DNA of 64,000 nt. Origin: DAOMFM01 sp035429825 (GTDB taxonomy: Bacteria; Acidobacteriota; Blastocatellia; UBA7656; JADIYM01). The translations under genes were made by a program, and so were the position numbers. The stretch's first letter is position 1. Every line of letters begins with the position of its first letter. Location of the stretch: the NCBI GenBank assembly GCA_044224215.1, contig JBGAKX010000002.1, positions 33,114 through 97,113 on the forward strand. Direction: 5' to 3'. Shown piece by piece: positions 51,475 to 59,441 of this stretch. Under the pieces are notes generated by a model. That model worked only from the letters and a program-made list of their open reading frames with translations. It made no database searches and was not told the origin of the DNA.

Positions 51475-52230
51475 ATGGATGACAAGATGAAGGCGTCAAA
51501 GTCGCCAGCCACAAAGACCCGACCGTCGCAGACCCTCAAGAAACAGGTTGCCGACGCGGTCGCTTGGTTGAAGGCACACGGGTCCGACCGGCGGCGCGAC
51601 GAGATGGGACCGCGGTTCGGCGTCTATTCCGACACGGCGTTCGGCGTGTCGATGGTCGACACGAAAGCGCTCGCGAAGCAGCTTGGCCGCAATCACGAAC
51701 TGGCCGCGGCGCTCTGGGAGACGGGTCTCTACGATGCCCGGATGCTCGCATCGCTCGTCGACGAGCCGGATAAGGTGACACCTGCGCAGATGGATCGATG
51801 GTGCAGGGACTTTGACAACTGGGGCATCTGCGACACGGTGTGCTTCTGTCTGTTCGACAGGACACCGCACGCCTACGGTAAGGTCGCGCAGTGGGCAAAG
51901 CGCCGCGACGAGTTCGTCCGGCGCGGCGCGTTCGCGCTGCTCGCAAGTCTCGCCTTGCACGACAAGAAGGCCGCCAACGACACGTTCATGCCGTTCTTCC
52001 CGCTGATCGAGAGTGCCGCCGACGACGACAGGAACTTTGTGAAGAAGGGCGTGAACTGGGCCCTCAGAGCCATCGGCAAACGCAATCCACAGCTGAGAGC
52101 GGGCGCCATTGAAGTAGCCGAACGACTTGCGGCGTCGCCGATCGCTTCGGCGCGATGGGTGGGCAAGGACGCGCTGCGCGACCTCGCAAAGACCAGGACG
52201 ACGAAACCGGCAAAGGGCGCAAAAGCATAG
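51475..52230 (+). CDS. AlkD-like DNA alkylation repair protein
   Basis: 251 residues made of HEAT-like helices: VADAVAWLKAHGSDRRRDEM, GRNHELAAALWETGLYDARMLASLV, RWCRDFDNWGICDTVC and REVARRGAFALLA-like repeats to NFVKKGVNWALRAIGKRN. This is the AlkD/DNA alkylation repair family, which removes positively charged alkylpurines such as 3- and 7-methyl adducts. A lysine-rich tail and start are typical. ATG 51475 or 51487 are both possible. Confidence 0.9.
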   Translation: MDDKMKASKSPATKTRPSQTLKKQVADAVAWLKAHGSDRRRDEMGPRFGVYSDTAFGVSMVDTKALAKQLGRNHELAAALWETGLYDARMLASLVDEPDKVTPAQMDRWCRDFDNWGICDTVCFCLFDRTPHAYGKVAQWAKRRDEFVRRGAFALLASLALHDKKAANDTFMPFFPLIESAADDDRNFVKKGVNWALRAIGKRNPQLRAGAIEVAERLAASPIASARWVGKDALRDLAKTRTTKPAKGAKA

Positions 52231-52350
52231 CGGTCCAAACCGGACGAGCGTCGTCGGCGCGACTGCCCGCGTGCAATGCGCACTGCAGCCATGCGTTCTC
52301 CAATGGTGACGAATCGTGATCCGACAACTTTGCCGCAAGGAAGAAGTGCC

Positions 52351-52737
52351 ATGACAAGGCTCGTCCGAAGCGCTCCGTATTTTCCCGTCGCCGACGTCGG
52401 CGCGTCTGCCGCGTCCTACGAAACGATGCTGGGATTCAGCGTCGAGTACATCGCCGGCAACCCGGCGCAATTTGCGATGTGCAGCCGCGACGGTTTCGCG
52501 GTGATGCTCCGCCGGGTCGACGAACCCGGCCTCATCCGGCCGATGGAAGCACAGGGCGGAACGTGGGACGCCTTCTTCTGGGTGGACGACGCGGAAGCCC
52601 TGCACGCTGAACTCGTTGGTCGCGGGGCTACGGTCGTGTACGGACCCATTGTCCAAGACGAGTACCATATGCTCGAGTTTGCGGTCCGCGACACGGACGG
52701 ACACGTGCTCGGCTTTGGCCAACCCATCGAGAGCTGA
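52351..52737 (+). CDS. VOC family protein
   Basis: 128 residues behind CAAGGAAGAAG. RSAPYFPVADVGASAASYETMLGF and AFFWVDDAEALHAELVGRGATV with VRDTDGHVLGFGQP are VOC features. Metal ligands are incomplete (FPVADV start, E in MLEF). It resembles the bleomycin-resistance branch. Function unknown. Confidence 0.86.
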   Translation: MTRLVRSAPYFPVADVGASAASYETMLGFSVEYIAGNPAQFAMCSRDGFAVMLRRVDEPGLIRPMEAQGGTWDAFFWVDDAEALHAELVGRGATVVYGPIVQDEYHMLEFAVRDTDGHVLGFGQPIES

Positions 52738-52793
52738 CCGTTCGCCGGAAGACTCGACACCCACGACAACGTCGCGACTGGGGAACATCCGAC

Positions 52794-53189
52794 ATGGTCT
52801 CGTACTTCAATCCGCCTGGTCTCACCGCATCGCCGTACTACTCCCACAGTGCCCGAATCGAGGGCGGCACGGTCGTGCTCGTTTCCGGGCAGATGGCTCT
52901 CGACGCGAGCGGAGCGCTCGTCGGCGCGGGGGATATGAGCATCCAGGCCGCAAAGGTCTTCGCAAACATCAGGACCGGACTCGAGGCCGCGTCCGCCACG
53001 GTCGACCAGATCGTGTCGATCGACACGTACTACACGTCGCGTGCGGACCTTGCCGCGTATCGCGAAGCCCGGATGGAGTTCTTCCGCGGCCGAACCGCGC
53101 CGCCACCGGTGAGCGTCGCCGTACAGGTCGCCGGACTCGTGCTCGAGGGCGCCGTTGTCGAGGTCTCCGTCGTGGCCATCGTGCCCTGA
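52794..53189 (+). CDS. RidA-like (YjgF) protein
   Basis: 131 residues. LVSGQMALDASGALVGAGDMSIQAAKVFANI and VSIDTYYTSRADLAAYREAR match RidA-family helices and strands. The residues that correspond to the catalytic arginine and late glutamate of RidA look to be serine here, judged by eye, so it probably lacks imine deaminase activity. It is quite unlike the RidA-like gene at 5994. Confidence 0.83.
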   Translation: MVSYFNPPGLTASPYYSHSARIEGGTVVLVSGQMALDASGALVGAGDMSIQAAKVFANIRTGLEAASATVDQIVSIDTYYTSRADLAAYREARMEFFRGRTAPPPVSVAVQVAGLVLEGAVVEVSVVAIVP

Positions 53190-53252
53190 TCGGCAGCGCG
53201 CGGCGGGGCCGCGCGTCGCAGGTCGTCAAGAAACTGGCCGAGGTCTGACGGC

Positions 53253-53283
53253 TGGTCAGACCATAGCCATAGAGCGATATAGT
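53253..53283 (+). promoter_or_regulatory. Inverted repeat and -10 before aldo-keto reductase
   Basis: TGGTC-A-GACCA (53253-53263) is a perfect 5-base-arm palindrome followed at 53278-53283 by TATAGT, a -10-like hexamer. The palindrome would sit at the -35 position, fitting a repressor or activator site for the aldo-keto reductase gene. Nothing else is visible in this 174-base gap. Confidence 0.35.
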
Positions 53284-53363
53284 GAGGGGTCGAGCACGAT
53301 CGGGGGCGTCGCTCGCGCCGATTCGACGTGAAATCACTCACCTCAAAGGACGGGAGCTCCGTA

Positions 53364-54353
53364 ATGCACAAGCGGAAACTTGGAAACAGCACCTTGGAAG
53401 TCTCGGCGATCGGGCTCGGCTGCATGGGACTGAGCTTTGGCTATGGACCGGCGACGGACAGGCAGGACGCGATCTCGCTGATTCGGTCTGCCGTCGATCT
53501 CGGCGTAACGCTCTTTGATACGGCCGAGGTCTACGGCCCGTTCACGAACGAGGACGTTGTTGGTGAAGCCCTCGCTCCCGTCCGCGATCAGGTCGTCATC
53601 GCCACGAAGTTCGGGTTTCACATCGATTCGGAAGGGAAGCAGGCCGGCCTCGACAGCCGGCCGGAACACATCAGGGAGGTCGCCGAGGCGTCGCTGAAGC
53701 GGCTCCGAACCGACCGAATCGACCTCTTCTATCAGCACCGTGTCGACAAGGACGTGCCGATCGAGGACGTGGCCGGAGCCGTGAAGGAACTCATCCAGGC
53801 GGGGAAGGTCAAGCACTTCGGCCTGTCGGAAGCCGGAGCCAGGACGATCCGCCGCGCGCATGCGGTCCAGCCCGTGACCGCGCTCCAGAGCGAATACTCG
53901 CTCTGGTGGCGAGAGCCCGAAGACGAGATTCTCCCGACGCTCGAAGAGCTCGGGATCGGCTTCGTTCCGTTCAGCCCGCTCGGCAGGGGTTTTCTGACGG
54001 GCAAGATCGACGAGAACACCACATTCGACAGCAGCGACTTCCGAAACACGGTCCCTCGTTTCACGCCGGAGGCCCGGAAGGCGAACCGGGCGCTCGTCGA
54101 TCTGCTCGGCCAGATCGCGGAGCGAAAGAGCGCGACGCCGGCCCAGATCGCGCTCGCCTGGCTCCTCAGCAGAAAGCCGTGGATCGTGCCGATCCCCGGT
54201 ACGACCAAGCTGCATCGACTCGAGGAGAATGTCGCATCGGCAGCGGTCGAGCTCACGGAGAGCGATTTGTGCGAGATCGAACGTGCGGCCTCCGAGATTG
54301 CCATTGAAGGGGCTCGATATTCGGAGAATGCTCAGAGGGCGATCGACCGCTGA
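53364..54353 (+). CDS. Aldo/keto reductase
   Basis: 329 residues with the AKR catalytic tetrad: Asp52 and Tyr57 in LFDTAEVYGPF, Lys82 in IATKFG and His125 in LFYQHRVD. GLSEAGARTIRRAHA and the NADPH-binding IPGTTKLHRLEENV close the barrel. It reduces aldehydes or ketones with NADPH, in the AKR13-like branch by overall layout. GGGAGCTC precedes the start. Confidence 0.92.
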   Translation: MHKRKLGNSTLEVSAIGLGCMGLSFGYGPATDRQDAISLIRSAVDLGVTLFDTAEVYGPFTNEDVVGEALAPVRDQVVIATKFGFHIDSEGKQAGLDSRPEHIREVAEASLKRLRTDRIDLFYQHRVDKDVPIEDVAGAVKELIQAGKVKHFGLSEAGARTIRRAHAVQPVTALQSEYSLWWREPEDEILPTLEELGIGFVPFSPLGRGFLTGKIDENTTFDSSDFRNTVPRFTPEARKANRALVDLLGQIAERKSATPAQIALAWLLSRKPWIVPIPGTTKLHRLEENVASAAVELTESDLCEIERAASEIAIEGARYSENAQRAIDR

Positions 54354-54498
54354 GCGGTGGGAAGACCGGCTTTGGCGAGTTTTATTACCGGCGACTCCGC
54401 GCTTCAACGCGCGGAGGAGGAACTCGACTGGGCGGCACAGCCTTCCGTCGTGGCGTACAATCTGCGGACCGGGACCTCCGGATCGGTGGAACCTCACC

Positions 54499-54975
54499 AT
54501 GGCGCCGCGCGCAGAACTGGAACTGACCGTCGACGTTGTCTGCCGGGACCTCCCGGGAATCACGTGCTCAACCCGGTCGGGCGGGGTGCTGACAACCGTC
54601 GCACGGGTGCACCTCGGAATCCAGCGCGGCGAGGAGGTCTTGGACGTCACACCGGCCGATCGTGCCGAGGTCGTATTCCATCCGACGTTCCGTGTCGCCG
54701 AACTGGCCGGCGGCGCTACGGGGTTCTATGGTCCATTTGCAAAGGGAACCCCCACCGAACGGTTCTTCTACCTTTCGTGGCTCTCACGCGAGAAGAACGG
54801 CTGCCTCGCGATGTTCCGGCGCGCAAAGATTCATCTGAGCCACCTGGCGTGGTCGGTCGTCGAGCCAGCCGTGCGGGCGGGACATCCGATTCGAGTGGAG
54901 CTCTCGATGACCGACAGGAAGGGTGAACCGCTGTGCGCATCGGTTCGGCCCGGCGTTGCACGCTGGATCGTGTAG
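54499..54975 (+). CDS. DUF5990 family protein
   Basis: 158 residues. TVDVVCRDLPGI at the start, GFYGPFAKGTPTERFFYLSWLSRE, MFRRAKIHLSHLAW and LSMTDRKGEPLCASVRP follow the DUF5990 pattern. Function unknown, cytosolic. A TACAAT at 54456-54461 may be its -10. The gap before it (54354-54498) has no gene. Confidence 0.82.
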   Translation: MAPRAELELTVDVVCRDLPGITCSTRSGGVLTTVARVHLGIQRGEEVLDVTPADRAEVVFHPTFRVAELAGGATGFYGPFAKGTPTERFFYLSWLSREKNGCLAMFRRAKIHLSHLAWSVVEPAVRAGHPIRVELSMTDRKGEPLCASVRPGVARWIV

Positions 54976-55073
54976 TATCGCGCCCGCTCACGGCGTTCGC
55001 AGTCGCCATTGGTGCGCCCAATTCTGCCGCACCGCCGCTCGAAAACACGACGCCTGATGCAAAGGAGGTCTGA

Positions 55074-55466
55074 ATGGGAGCAGGTCAGATGGAAGCTATC
55101 GAGCGGGGAATCGCCGACGCGTACAAGGGAATCTCGGACCCGCTGGATCCTCCGGGCGTGTGTTGCACGTTCGAGACCCGAAACACGGCGGACGAAGAGG
55201 TCTGGATCCAGGTGATCGCTGGCTCAGTCAATATGATGTACCCGTTCGACGACGAGCCGTTCGAACGGTTCAGGTCAACCGGCGTGCGCAGACCACAGAA
55301 TGTGGACATCATTGACTGGGTGGCGAACAGTTACGCAACCTTTGACGTGGACGACGTCTCGGTGCGCGACCAGGCGTTCCTTGTCGACCAGCTGTTCACA
55401 AAGGTGCTCGGCTGCGACGACGGGAGTTACGAAGTCGCTGCGTCGTTCGAAGACCTGGAAGGCTGA
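55074..55466 (+). CDS. Conserved hypothetical protein
   Basis: 130 residues behind a strong AAAGGAGG. It is acidic with VCCTFETRNTADEEVWIQVIAGSVNMMYPFDDEP and ATFDVDDVSVRDQAFLVDQLFTKVLGCDDGSYEV. The start looks helical and the middle is beta-rich. I do not recognise a family. It is convergent with the - strand NTF2-like gene, which ends 19 bases away. Confidence 0.72.
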   Translation: MGAGQMEAIERGIADAYKGISDPLDPPGVCCTFETRNTADEEVWIQVIAGSVNMMYPFDDEPFERFRSTGVRRPQNVDIIDWVANSYATFDVDDVSVRDQAFLVDQLFTKVLGCDDGSYEVAASFEDLEG

Positions 55467-55485
55467 GCGAACAAGGCACGGAACG

Positions 55486-55983
55486 CTACTTGAGCGCTTC
55501 GTGCGCGTAGCTGACGACGCGCGTGATCCGCCAGTCGCCGTCGACGTTCTGCCATATGTGCAGGAACTTCGCTTCGCCGCTCGGTGTATCCGGATTTGCG
55601 GACTTCAACTCGTAGAACCTGTGGACGCCCACTTCGACGGCCCCATAGCCCGGAATGGGATACACCTCGAGCGATCCTGGGACGAGCTCGCGCCGCACCT
55701 TTCCGCACAGGTTGTTCTTGATGCTCTCGACGACGGTTTTTCGGGACCTCGTGAGTCCGCCCTTGTCGTGATAGAACTCGACGTCGTCCGCAAAGTACGA
55801 GGCTACCTTGTCGAGATCGCACCGGTTGACCGCGTCAAACAGCGCGGTGTCCAGCGCGGCGACGCGGCGATAGAGTTGCTCCTCGGTTTCTTCGCGAGGC
55901 GCCGTCTGGGCGCCAGACGTCCGAGCCAGCGTTGCGAGAAGGAGTACGAGCAGCAGCACGTGCCGCGATGCAGAGGAGTTCAT
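55486..55983 (-). CDS. Secreted NTF2/SnoaL-like protein
   Basis: 165 residues on the - strand. The start at 55983 leads into a signal peptide (RHVLLLVLLLATLARTSGA, cleavage near GAQ). The NTF2 fold shows VAALDTALFDAVNRCDLDKVASYF, DDVEFYHDKGGLTRS and GEAKFLHIWQNVDGDWRITRVVSYAH. This is the DUF4440-type branch of the family. The frame is open upstream to 56289, but the signal begins at 55983. Confidence 0.85.
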   Translation of the reverse strand: MNSSASRHVLLLVLLLATLARTSGAQTAPREETEEQLYRRVAALDTALFDAVNRCDLDKVASYFADDVEFYHDKGGLTRSRKTVVESIKNNLCGKVRRELVPGSLEVYPIPGYGAVEVGVHRFYELKSANPDTPSGEAKFLHIWQNVDGDWRITRVVSYAHEALK

Positions 55984-56194
55984 TGATTTGCACCAGCCTT
56001 CGGATTCGAATTGGCGGACCTCTGGACTACGCGAGCATACGCGTCGATGTTCCGTGCCGCGCTGTATGGCAGTTGTCGTCACATTGCGCGGCTGATATGA
56101 GTTTCGGCGCAAAGACTTGATCCTTTCGGGAATTCGTCCGATTGTTTGACGTTCGAAGCGCGGAGGACACCCCGAAGAGGTACGGGAGAGCGGA

Positions 56195-56785
56195 ATGCCG
56201 GATTCAGCAAGCGACCTCGTTGCACGGGCACGGCTCGCGGCCCGTGAACGGAGGTTTGGCGACGCTCGGTCGGATCTGCAGATCGCCATCGACCTGTTGC
56301 AGGATGACGGATCCCACGGCGAGCTCGCAGATGCGTTGCGAAGTCTCGGCGAAGTCGAAAGGCGTCTGAGAAAACCGGACGCAGCGCGGGCCCACTACGA
56401 GGAAGCGGTTGCGTTGTACAGAGACCTCGACGATCCAAACACGCTCGCGCACACCATCAGACACCTTGGAGACGTGCACAGCGACAGTGGACGCTTTGAC
56501 CTTGCATCGCCGTGTTACCGCGAGGCACTGTCGATCTACCTGAGTCATGGCGATGCTCCGCCACTCGACCTCGCGAATGCAATCCGGAGCTTTGCGTTGT
56601 TGAACGAGCGGACCGGCAACCGCGATCAGGCGAGGCAGCTCTGGGCGGAGGCTGCGGAGCTCTACAAGTCGGTCGATGTGAGCGATGGCGTCGCCGAGTG
56701 TGCTCGGCGGCTCGCCGCGCTGAATGCAGCGCCACCAGCCGAGGGCGAAACCCTCGGGATCGCCGGGGGTGAGGAGAACACGTGA
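56195..56785 (+). CDS. Tetratricopeptide repeat protein
   Basis: 196 residues with about four TPR helical pairs: ARERRFGDARSDLQIAIDLL, GELADALRSLGEVERRLRKPDAARAHYEEAVALYRDL, AHTIRHLGDVHSDSGRFDLASPCYREALSIYL and NAIRSFALLNERTGNRDQARQLWAEAAELY. No signal peptide. It overlaps the OsmC gene by four bases. Likely a scaffold or adaptor protein. Confidence 0.89.
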   Translation: MPDSASDLVARARLAARERRFGDARSDLQIAIDLLQDDGSHGELADALRSLGEVERRLRKPDAARAHYEEAVALYRDLDDPNTLAHTIRHLGDVHSDSGRFDLASPCYREALSIYLSHGDAPPLDLANAIRSFALLNERTGNRDQARQLWAEAAELYKSVDVSDGVAECARRLAALNAAPPAEGETLGIAGGEENT

Positions 56786-57273
56786 CGGCCACCACTCATG
56801 ACCATGCGTACCGGACCGTCGTGACCTGGACGGGGAACGACGGCACGGGGACTGCGAACTACAGGGCGTACCGGCGGGATCACGACATCGGTGCCCCCGG
56901 AAAGACTGCGATCGCAGGCTCGAGCGATCCAAAGTTCCGCGGCGACGCGACGCGCTACAACCCCGAAGAACTCCTCGTCGCGTCGTTGTCTTCGTGCCAC
57001 ATGCTCTGGTATCTGCATCTGTGCGCGGTTTCCGGAATCGTCGTAACCGCGTATGTCGACGAAGCGACCGGCGCGATGACCGAGGAGAAGGACGGAAGCG
57101 GGCAGTTCACGGCGGTCGTGTTGCATCCGCGGGTCGAGGTCGCGCAGGGTTCTGATATCGAGCTTGCCGAGCGGCTGCACGAACGTGCGCACGAGATGTG
57201 CTTCATCGCCCGCTCGGTCAATTTTCCGGTGGAGTGCGAGCCTCGGATTGTCGAGACGCGGGAACCGAGGTAA
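56782..57273 (+). CDS. OsmC/Ohr-family peroxiredoxin
   Basis: 163 residues from GTG 56782. Both redox cysteines are present: Cys72 in ASLSSCHMLWYLHL and Cys140 in HEMCFIARSVNFPV. NPEELLVASLSSCH is the family hallmark and the C-terminal TxxxxHxxxHEMCF is also typical. It should reduce organic or inorganic hydroperoxides. Overlap with the TPR gene suggests translational coupling. Confidence 0.92.
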   Translation: MTATTHDHAYRTVVTWTGNDGTGTANYRAYRRDHDIGAPGKTAIAGSSDPKFRGDATRYNPEELLVASLSSCHMLWYLHLCAVSGIVVTAYVDEATGAMTEEKDGSGQFTAVVLHPRVEVAQGSDIELAERLHERAHEMCFIARSVNFPVECEPRIVETREPR

Positions 57274-57304
57274 CCGAAGTGACATTGCCGACCGCCATCA
57301 CTCT

Positions 57305-57763
57305 ATGAAGAGCCCATCCGCAGAGGCGCAACTGGCCGGCTTTCTCGCGCAGTACACGCCGGAAGTCGCCGCGGTCGCGCGCGCGGCCCGCAAGAAGCTT
57401 CAGGCCATCCTGCCAGGCGCGGTCGAGATGGTCTATGACAACTACAACGCCCTCGTGATCGGCTTCGGGCCGACCGAGCGGACGTCCGAGGCCATCATGT
57501 CGATGGCGCTCTATCCGCGATGGGTCAATCTGTTCTTTCTGGCGGGCGCCGTGCTGCCCGATCCGCACAGAATCCTGAAGGGGAGCGGAAAGATCGTCCG
57601 GCACATCCGTCTCGACGACGCCTCGATACTGGACAGACCCGAGGTTCGGGATCTGATTGCAGCCGCGATCGACGATGCCGACAAACCGTTCGACCCGAAG
57701 AGCCCAAGACGGCTGATCATCAAGTCGGTTTCGGCTCGGCAGCGGGCGCGCCGGCCGGCCTGA
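57305..57763 (+). CDS. DUF1801 family protein
   Basis: 152 residues from ATG 57305. AQLAGFLAQYTPEVAAVARAARKKLQAI, EMVYDNYNALVIGFGPTER and HIRLDDASILDRPEVRDLIAAAI mark the DUF1801 branch with a longer C-terminal tail. It follows OsmC by 31 bases and precedes the DUF3303 gene by eight. Fourth DUF1801-type gene. Confidence 0.86.
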   Translation: MKSPSAEAQLAGFLAQYTPEVAAVARAARKKLQAILPGAVEMVYDNYNALVIGFGPTERTSEAIMSMALYPRWVNLFFLAGAVLPDPHRILKGSGKIVRHIRLDDASILDRPEVRDLIAAAIDDADKPFDPKSPRRLIIKSVSARQRARRPA

Positions 57764-57771
57764 GGAATCCC

Positions 57772-58044
57772 ATGCTGTACATGATCGTCGAGCATTTCAG
57801 AGATCGCGATCCGATCCCGGTCTACCGGCGCTTTCGCGATCACGGCCGGCTCGCGCCCGACGGATTGCAGTACGTGTCGAGTTGGGTCGACGAAACGCTC
57901 GGGCGGTGCTTCCAGCTTATGGAGACGGACGATCGCAAGCTGCTCGACGAATGGATGGCGAAGTGGGCCGACCTTGCGGAGTTCGAGGTCTATCCCGTGA
58001 TCACATCGCGCGAAGCCGCCGACCGCGTGGCTCCGCTCCTTTGA
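57772..58044 (+). CDS. DUF3303 family protein
   Basis: 90 residues of DUF3303: MLYMIVEHF at the start, PVYRRFRDHGRLAPDGLQYVSSWVDETLGRCFQLMETDD and WMAKWADLAEFEVYPVITSREA. Ferredoxin-like small fold, likely a dimer, function unknown. Eight bases after the DUF1801 stop. Confidence 0.9.
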   Translation: MLYMIVEHFRDRDPIPVYRRFRDHGRLAPDGLQYVSSWVDETLGRCFQLMETDDRKLLDEWMAKWADLAEFEVYPVITSREAADRVAPLL

Positions 58045-58087
58045 GACTTCTCGCCGCGATGGCCTTGAAAGCTGAATGGGGTCCGAA

Positions 58088-58492
58088 ATGCCTGTAAACG
58101 TTGAGGGTGTCTGCACTCTGATCGAAGTCTTCGACATGCCGGCCTCGATCGCGTTCTACTGCGAGCTGCTCGGCTTTGAGATCGTCTCGACGTCGAATCC
58201 CGACGGGCCGTTTGGGTGGGCGTGGCTGAGGCTCGACGATGCCGAGCTGATGCTCAACACGATGTACGACGACGATGACGAGCGGCCGCCGGAACCGGAT
58301 TCGCGGCGGGTGGCGGCGCACCGGGACACGTGTCTGTACTTTGGCTGCCGGGACGTCGATGCCGCATACGAGTACCTTCGGACGCACGGAATGAACGTCG
58401 AGAAACCCGTCGTCCAGTCGTACGGCATGAAGCAGCTGTATCTGACGGACCCGGACGGCTACGGGATCTGTTTCCAGTGGCGAGCGAGCTGA
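58088..58492 (+). CDS. VOC family protein (bleomycin resistance type)
   Basis: 134 residues from ATG 58088 (ATG 58076 is also in frame). CTLIEVFDMPASIAFYCELLGFEIV, WAWLRLDDAELMLNTMYDDD and LYLTDPDGYGICFQW are the family blocks. It resembles the genes at 16320 and 33689. It probably ends the TPR/OsmC/DUF1801/DUF3303 operon. Confidence 0.87.
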   Translation: MPVNVEGVCTLIEVFDMPASIAFYCELLGFEIVSTSNPDGPFGWAWLRLDDAELMLNTMYDDDDERPPEPDSRRVAAHRDTCLYFGCRDVDAAYEYLRTHGMNVEKPVVQSYGMKQLYLTDPDGYGICFQWRAS

Positions 58493-58595
58493 GCGTTCCT
58501 ATGGGGAGCTGGCGAGCCCGTCCCCTCACGCCGGCATCCGGCGATGAATGTTGGCGCCGGATGCTGTGCATCGGCGACGTATGGCGGCGGAGCGG

Positions 58596-58763
58596 TCAGG
58601 CTTCGCCGTGCACCTTCATCACCGCGACCGCGACGGCCATACCGAGGAGCACCAGGCCGATGGGCACTCCAACGACACTGTAGATGCAGAGAAGGCCGAG
58701 GAACGTGAGCAGGATGACCGGAAAGGCGTTCGCGAGCACGTCGAGAATCGGATCGGTTTCCAT
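58596..58763 (-). CDS. Small membrane protein (55 aa)
   Basis: A 55-codon gene on the - strand. The protein has an acidic start (METDPILD) and one or two hydrophobic segments: AFPVILLTFLGLLCIY and VVGVPIGLVLLGMAVAVAVM. It is led by AAAGGAGG, an almost perfect Shine-Dalgarno, with a hairpin directly upstream. These support a real gene. Similar short proteins exist but are unnamed; a role in membrane stress or as a small regulator is only a guess. Confidence 0.78.
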   Translation of the reverse strand: METDPILDVLANAFPVILLTFLGLLCIYSVVGVPIGLVLLGMAVAVAVMKVHGEA

Positions 58764-58777
58764 GGGTTCCTCCTTTC

Positions 58778-58798
58778 GCCCGACCGAGCCGGTCGGGC
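58778..58798 (-). promoter_or_regulatory. Hairpin in leader of the small membrane protein gene
   Basis: GCCCGACCG-AGC-CGGTCGGGC is a perfect nine-base inverted repeat with a three-base loop, ending next to the Shine-Dalgarno on the - strand. It could hold back or stabilise the message, or be an operator. There is no T-tract, so termination is less likely. Confidence 0.5.
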
Positions 58799-58918
58799 TG
58801 CTGGGATCCAGTACTCATTGAGAGGCCATGCAAGTGCCGCACCGGCCCGGCACGTGGTATTTGAGGGTGTTTTTGGGTTGCACTGGGAGCACCCGCCCAG
58901 TCACTGAGGGAAAGTCCA

Positions 58919-58984
58919 CACGCAAAGCCGCAAAGAGGCAAAGAAACACGCGCTGATGTCTTGGCGTCTTTGCGCCTTGGCGTG
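58919..58984. repeat. REP-like imperfect palindrome (CGCAAAG type)
   Basis: Two 25-base arms, CACGCAAAGCCGCAAAGAG... at 58919-58943 and ...TCTTTGCGCCTTGGCGTG at 58960-58984, pair with only four mismatches around a 16-base loop. I recall this ACGCAAAG-type family of small dispersed repeats from many bacterial phyla. It sits in the gap between divergent genes. The rest of 58799-59047 shows only a plain spacer. Confidence 0.7.
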
Positions 58985-59047
58985 AACTCCGATTCTGCGG
59001 TTGCGACTTGCCCACGCGCTGGCCGCGAATGTAATGAAGGAACCACG

Positions 59048-59428
59048 ATGACTACAAACCGGCGATTCCCGCCAGAGATCGTGACGGCGATCCGCGACGG
59101 CAAGATTCTAGGGATTCGCGCGGGCTCCGGGCCGCACCGGATCATCGGCATCTGGGCAGTGGTCGTCGAGGGCCGCGTTTTTGTGCGGTCGTGGAGCCTG
59201 AAGCCGCGCAGCTGGTACCGGACATTCCTCGAGGATCCGACGGGCGTGATGACCGTCGGCGACGCCGAGATCCCGATACGGGCGGTTCGGACGCGCAGCG
59301 AGCGCCTCAAGAGTGCCGTCGATCGCGCGTACCTCGAGAAGTACCACACGCCCGGCTCGATCAAGTATGCACGCGACCTCGGCGGCAAGGCGTCGCGCGC
59401 GTCGACGACCGAGCTCGTCCCGGTATAG
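59048..59428 (+). CDS. DUF2255 family protein
   Basis: 126 residues. PPEIVTAIRDGKILGIRAGSGPH, IWAVVVEGRVFVRSW and PRSWYRTFLED then DRAYLEKYHTPGSIKYARDL are the DUF2255 signature. It is a cytosolic domain of the pyridoxamine-oxidase-like split-barrel type by appearance. AAGGAACCACG precedes the ATG; the longer frame from 58961 has no support. Confidence 0.85.
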   Translation: MTTNRRFPPEIVTAIRDGKILGIRAGSGPHRIIGIWAVVVEGRVFVRSWSLKPRSWYRTFLEDPTGVMTVGDAEIPIRAVRTRSERLKSAVDRAYLEKYHTPGSIKYARDLGGKASRASTTELVPV

Positions 59429-59441
59429 GAGAATCGACCAC

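Noticed and set aside
51496..52788. 430-codon open frame on the - strand
   Set aside because: It is antisense to the AlkD-like and VOC genes.
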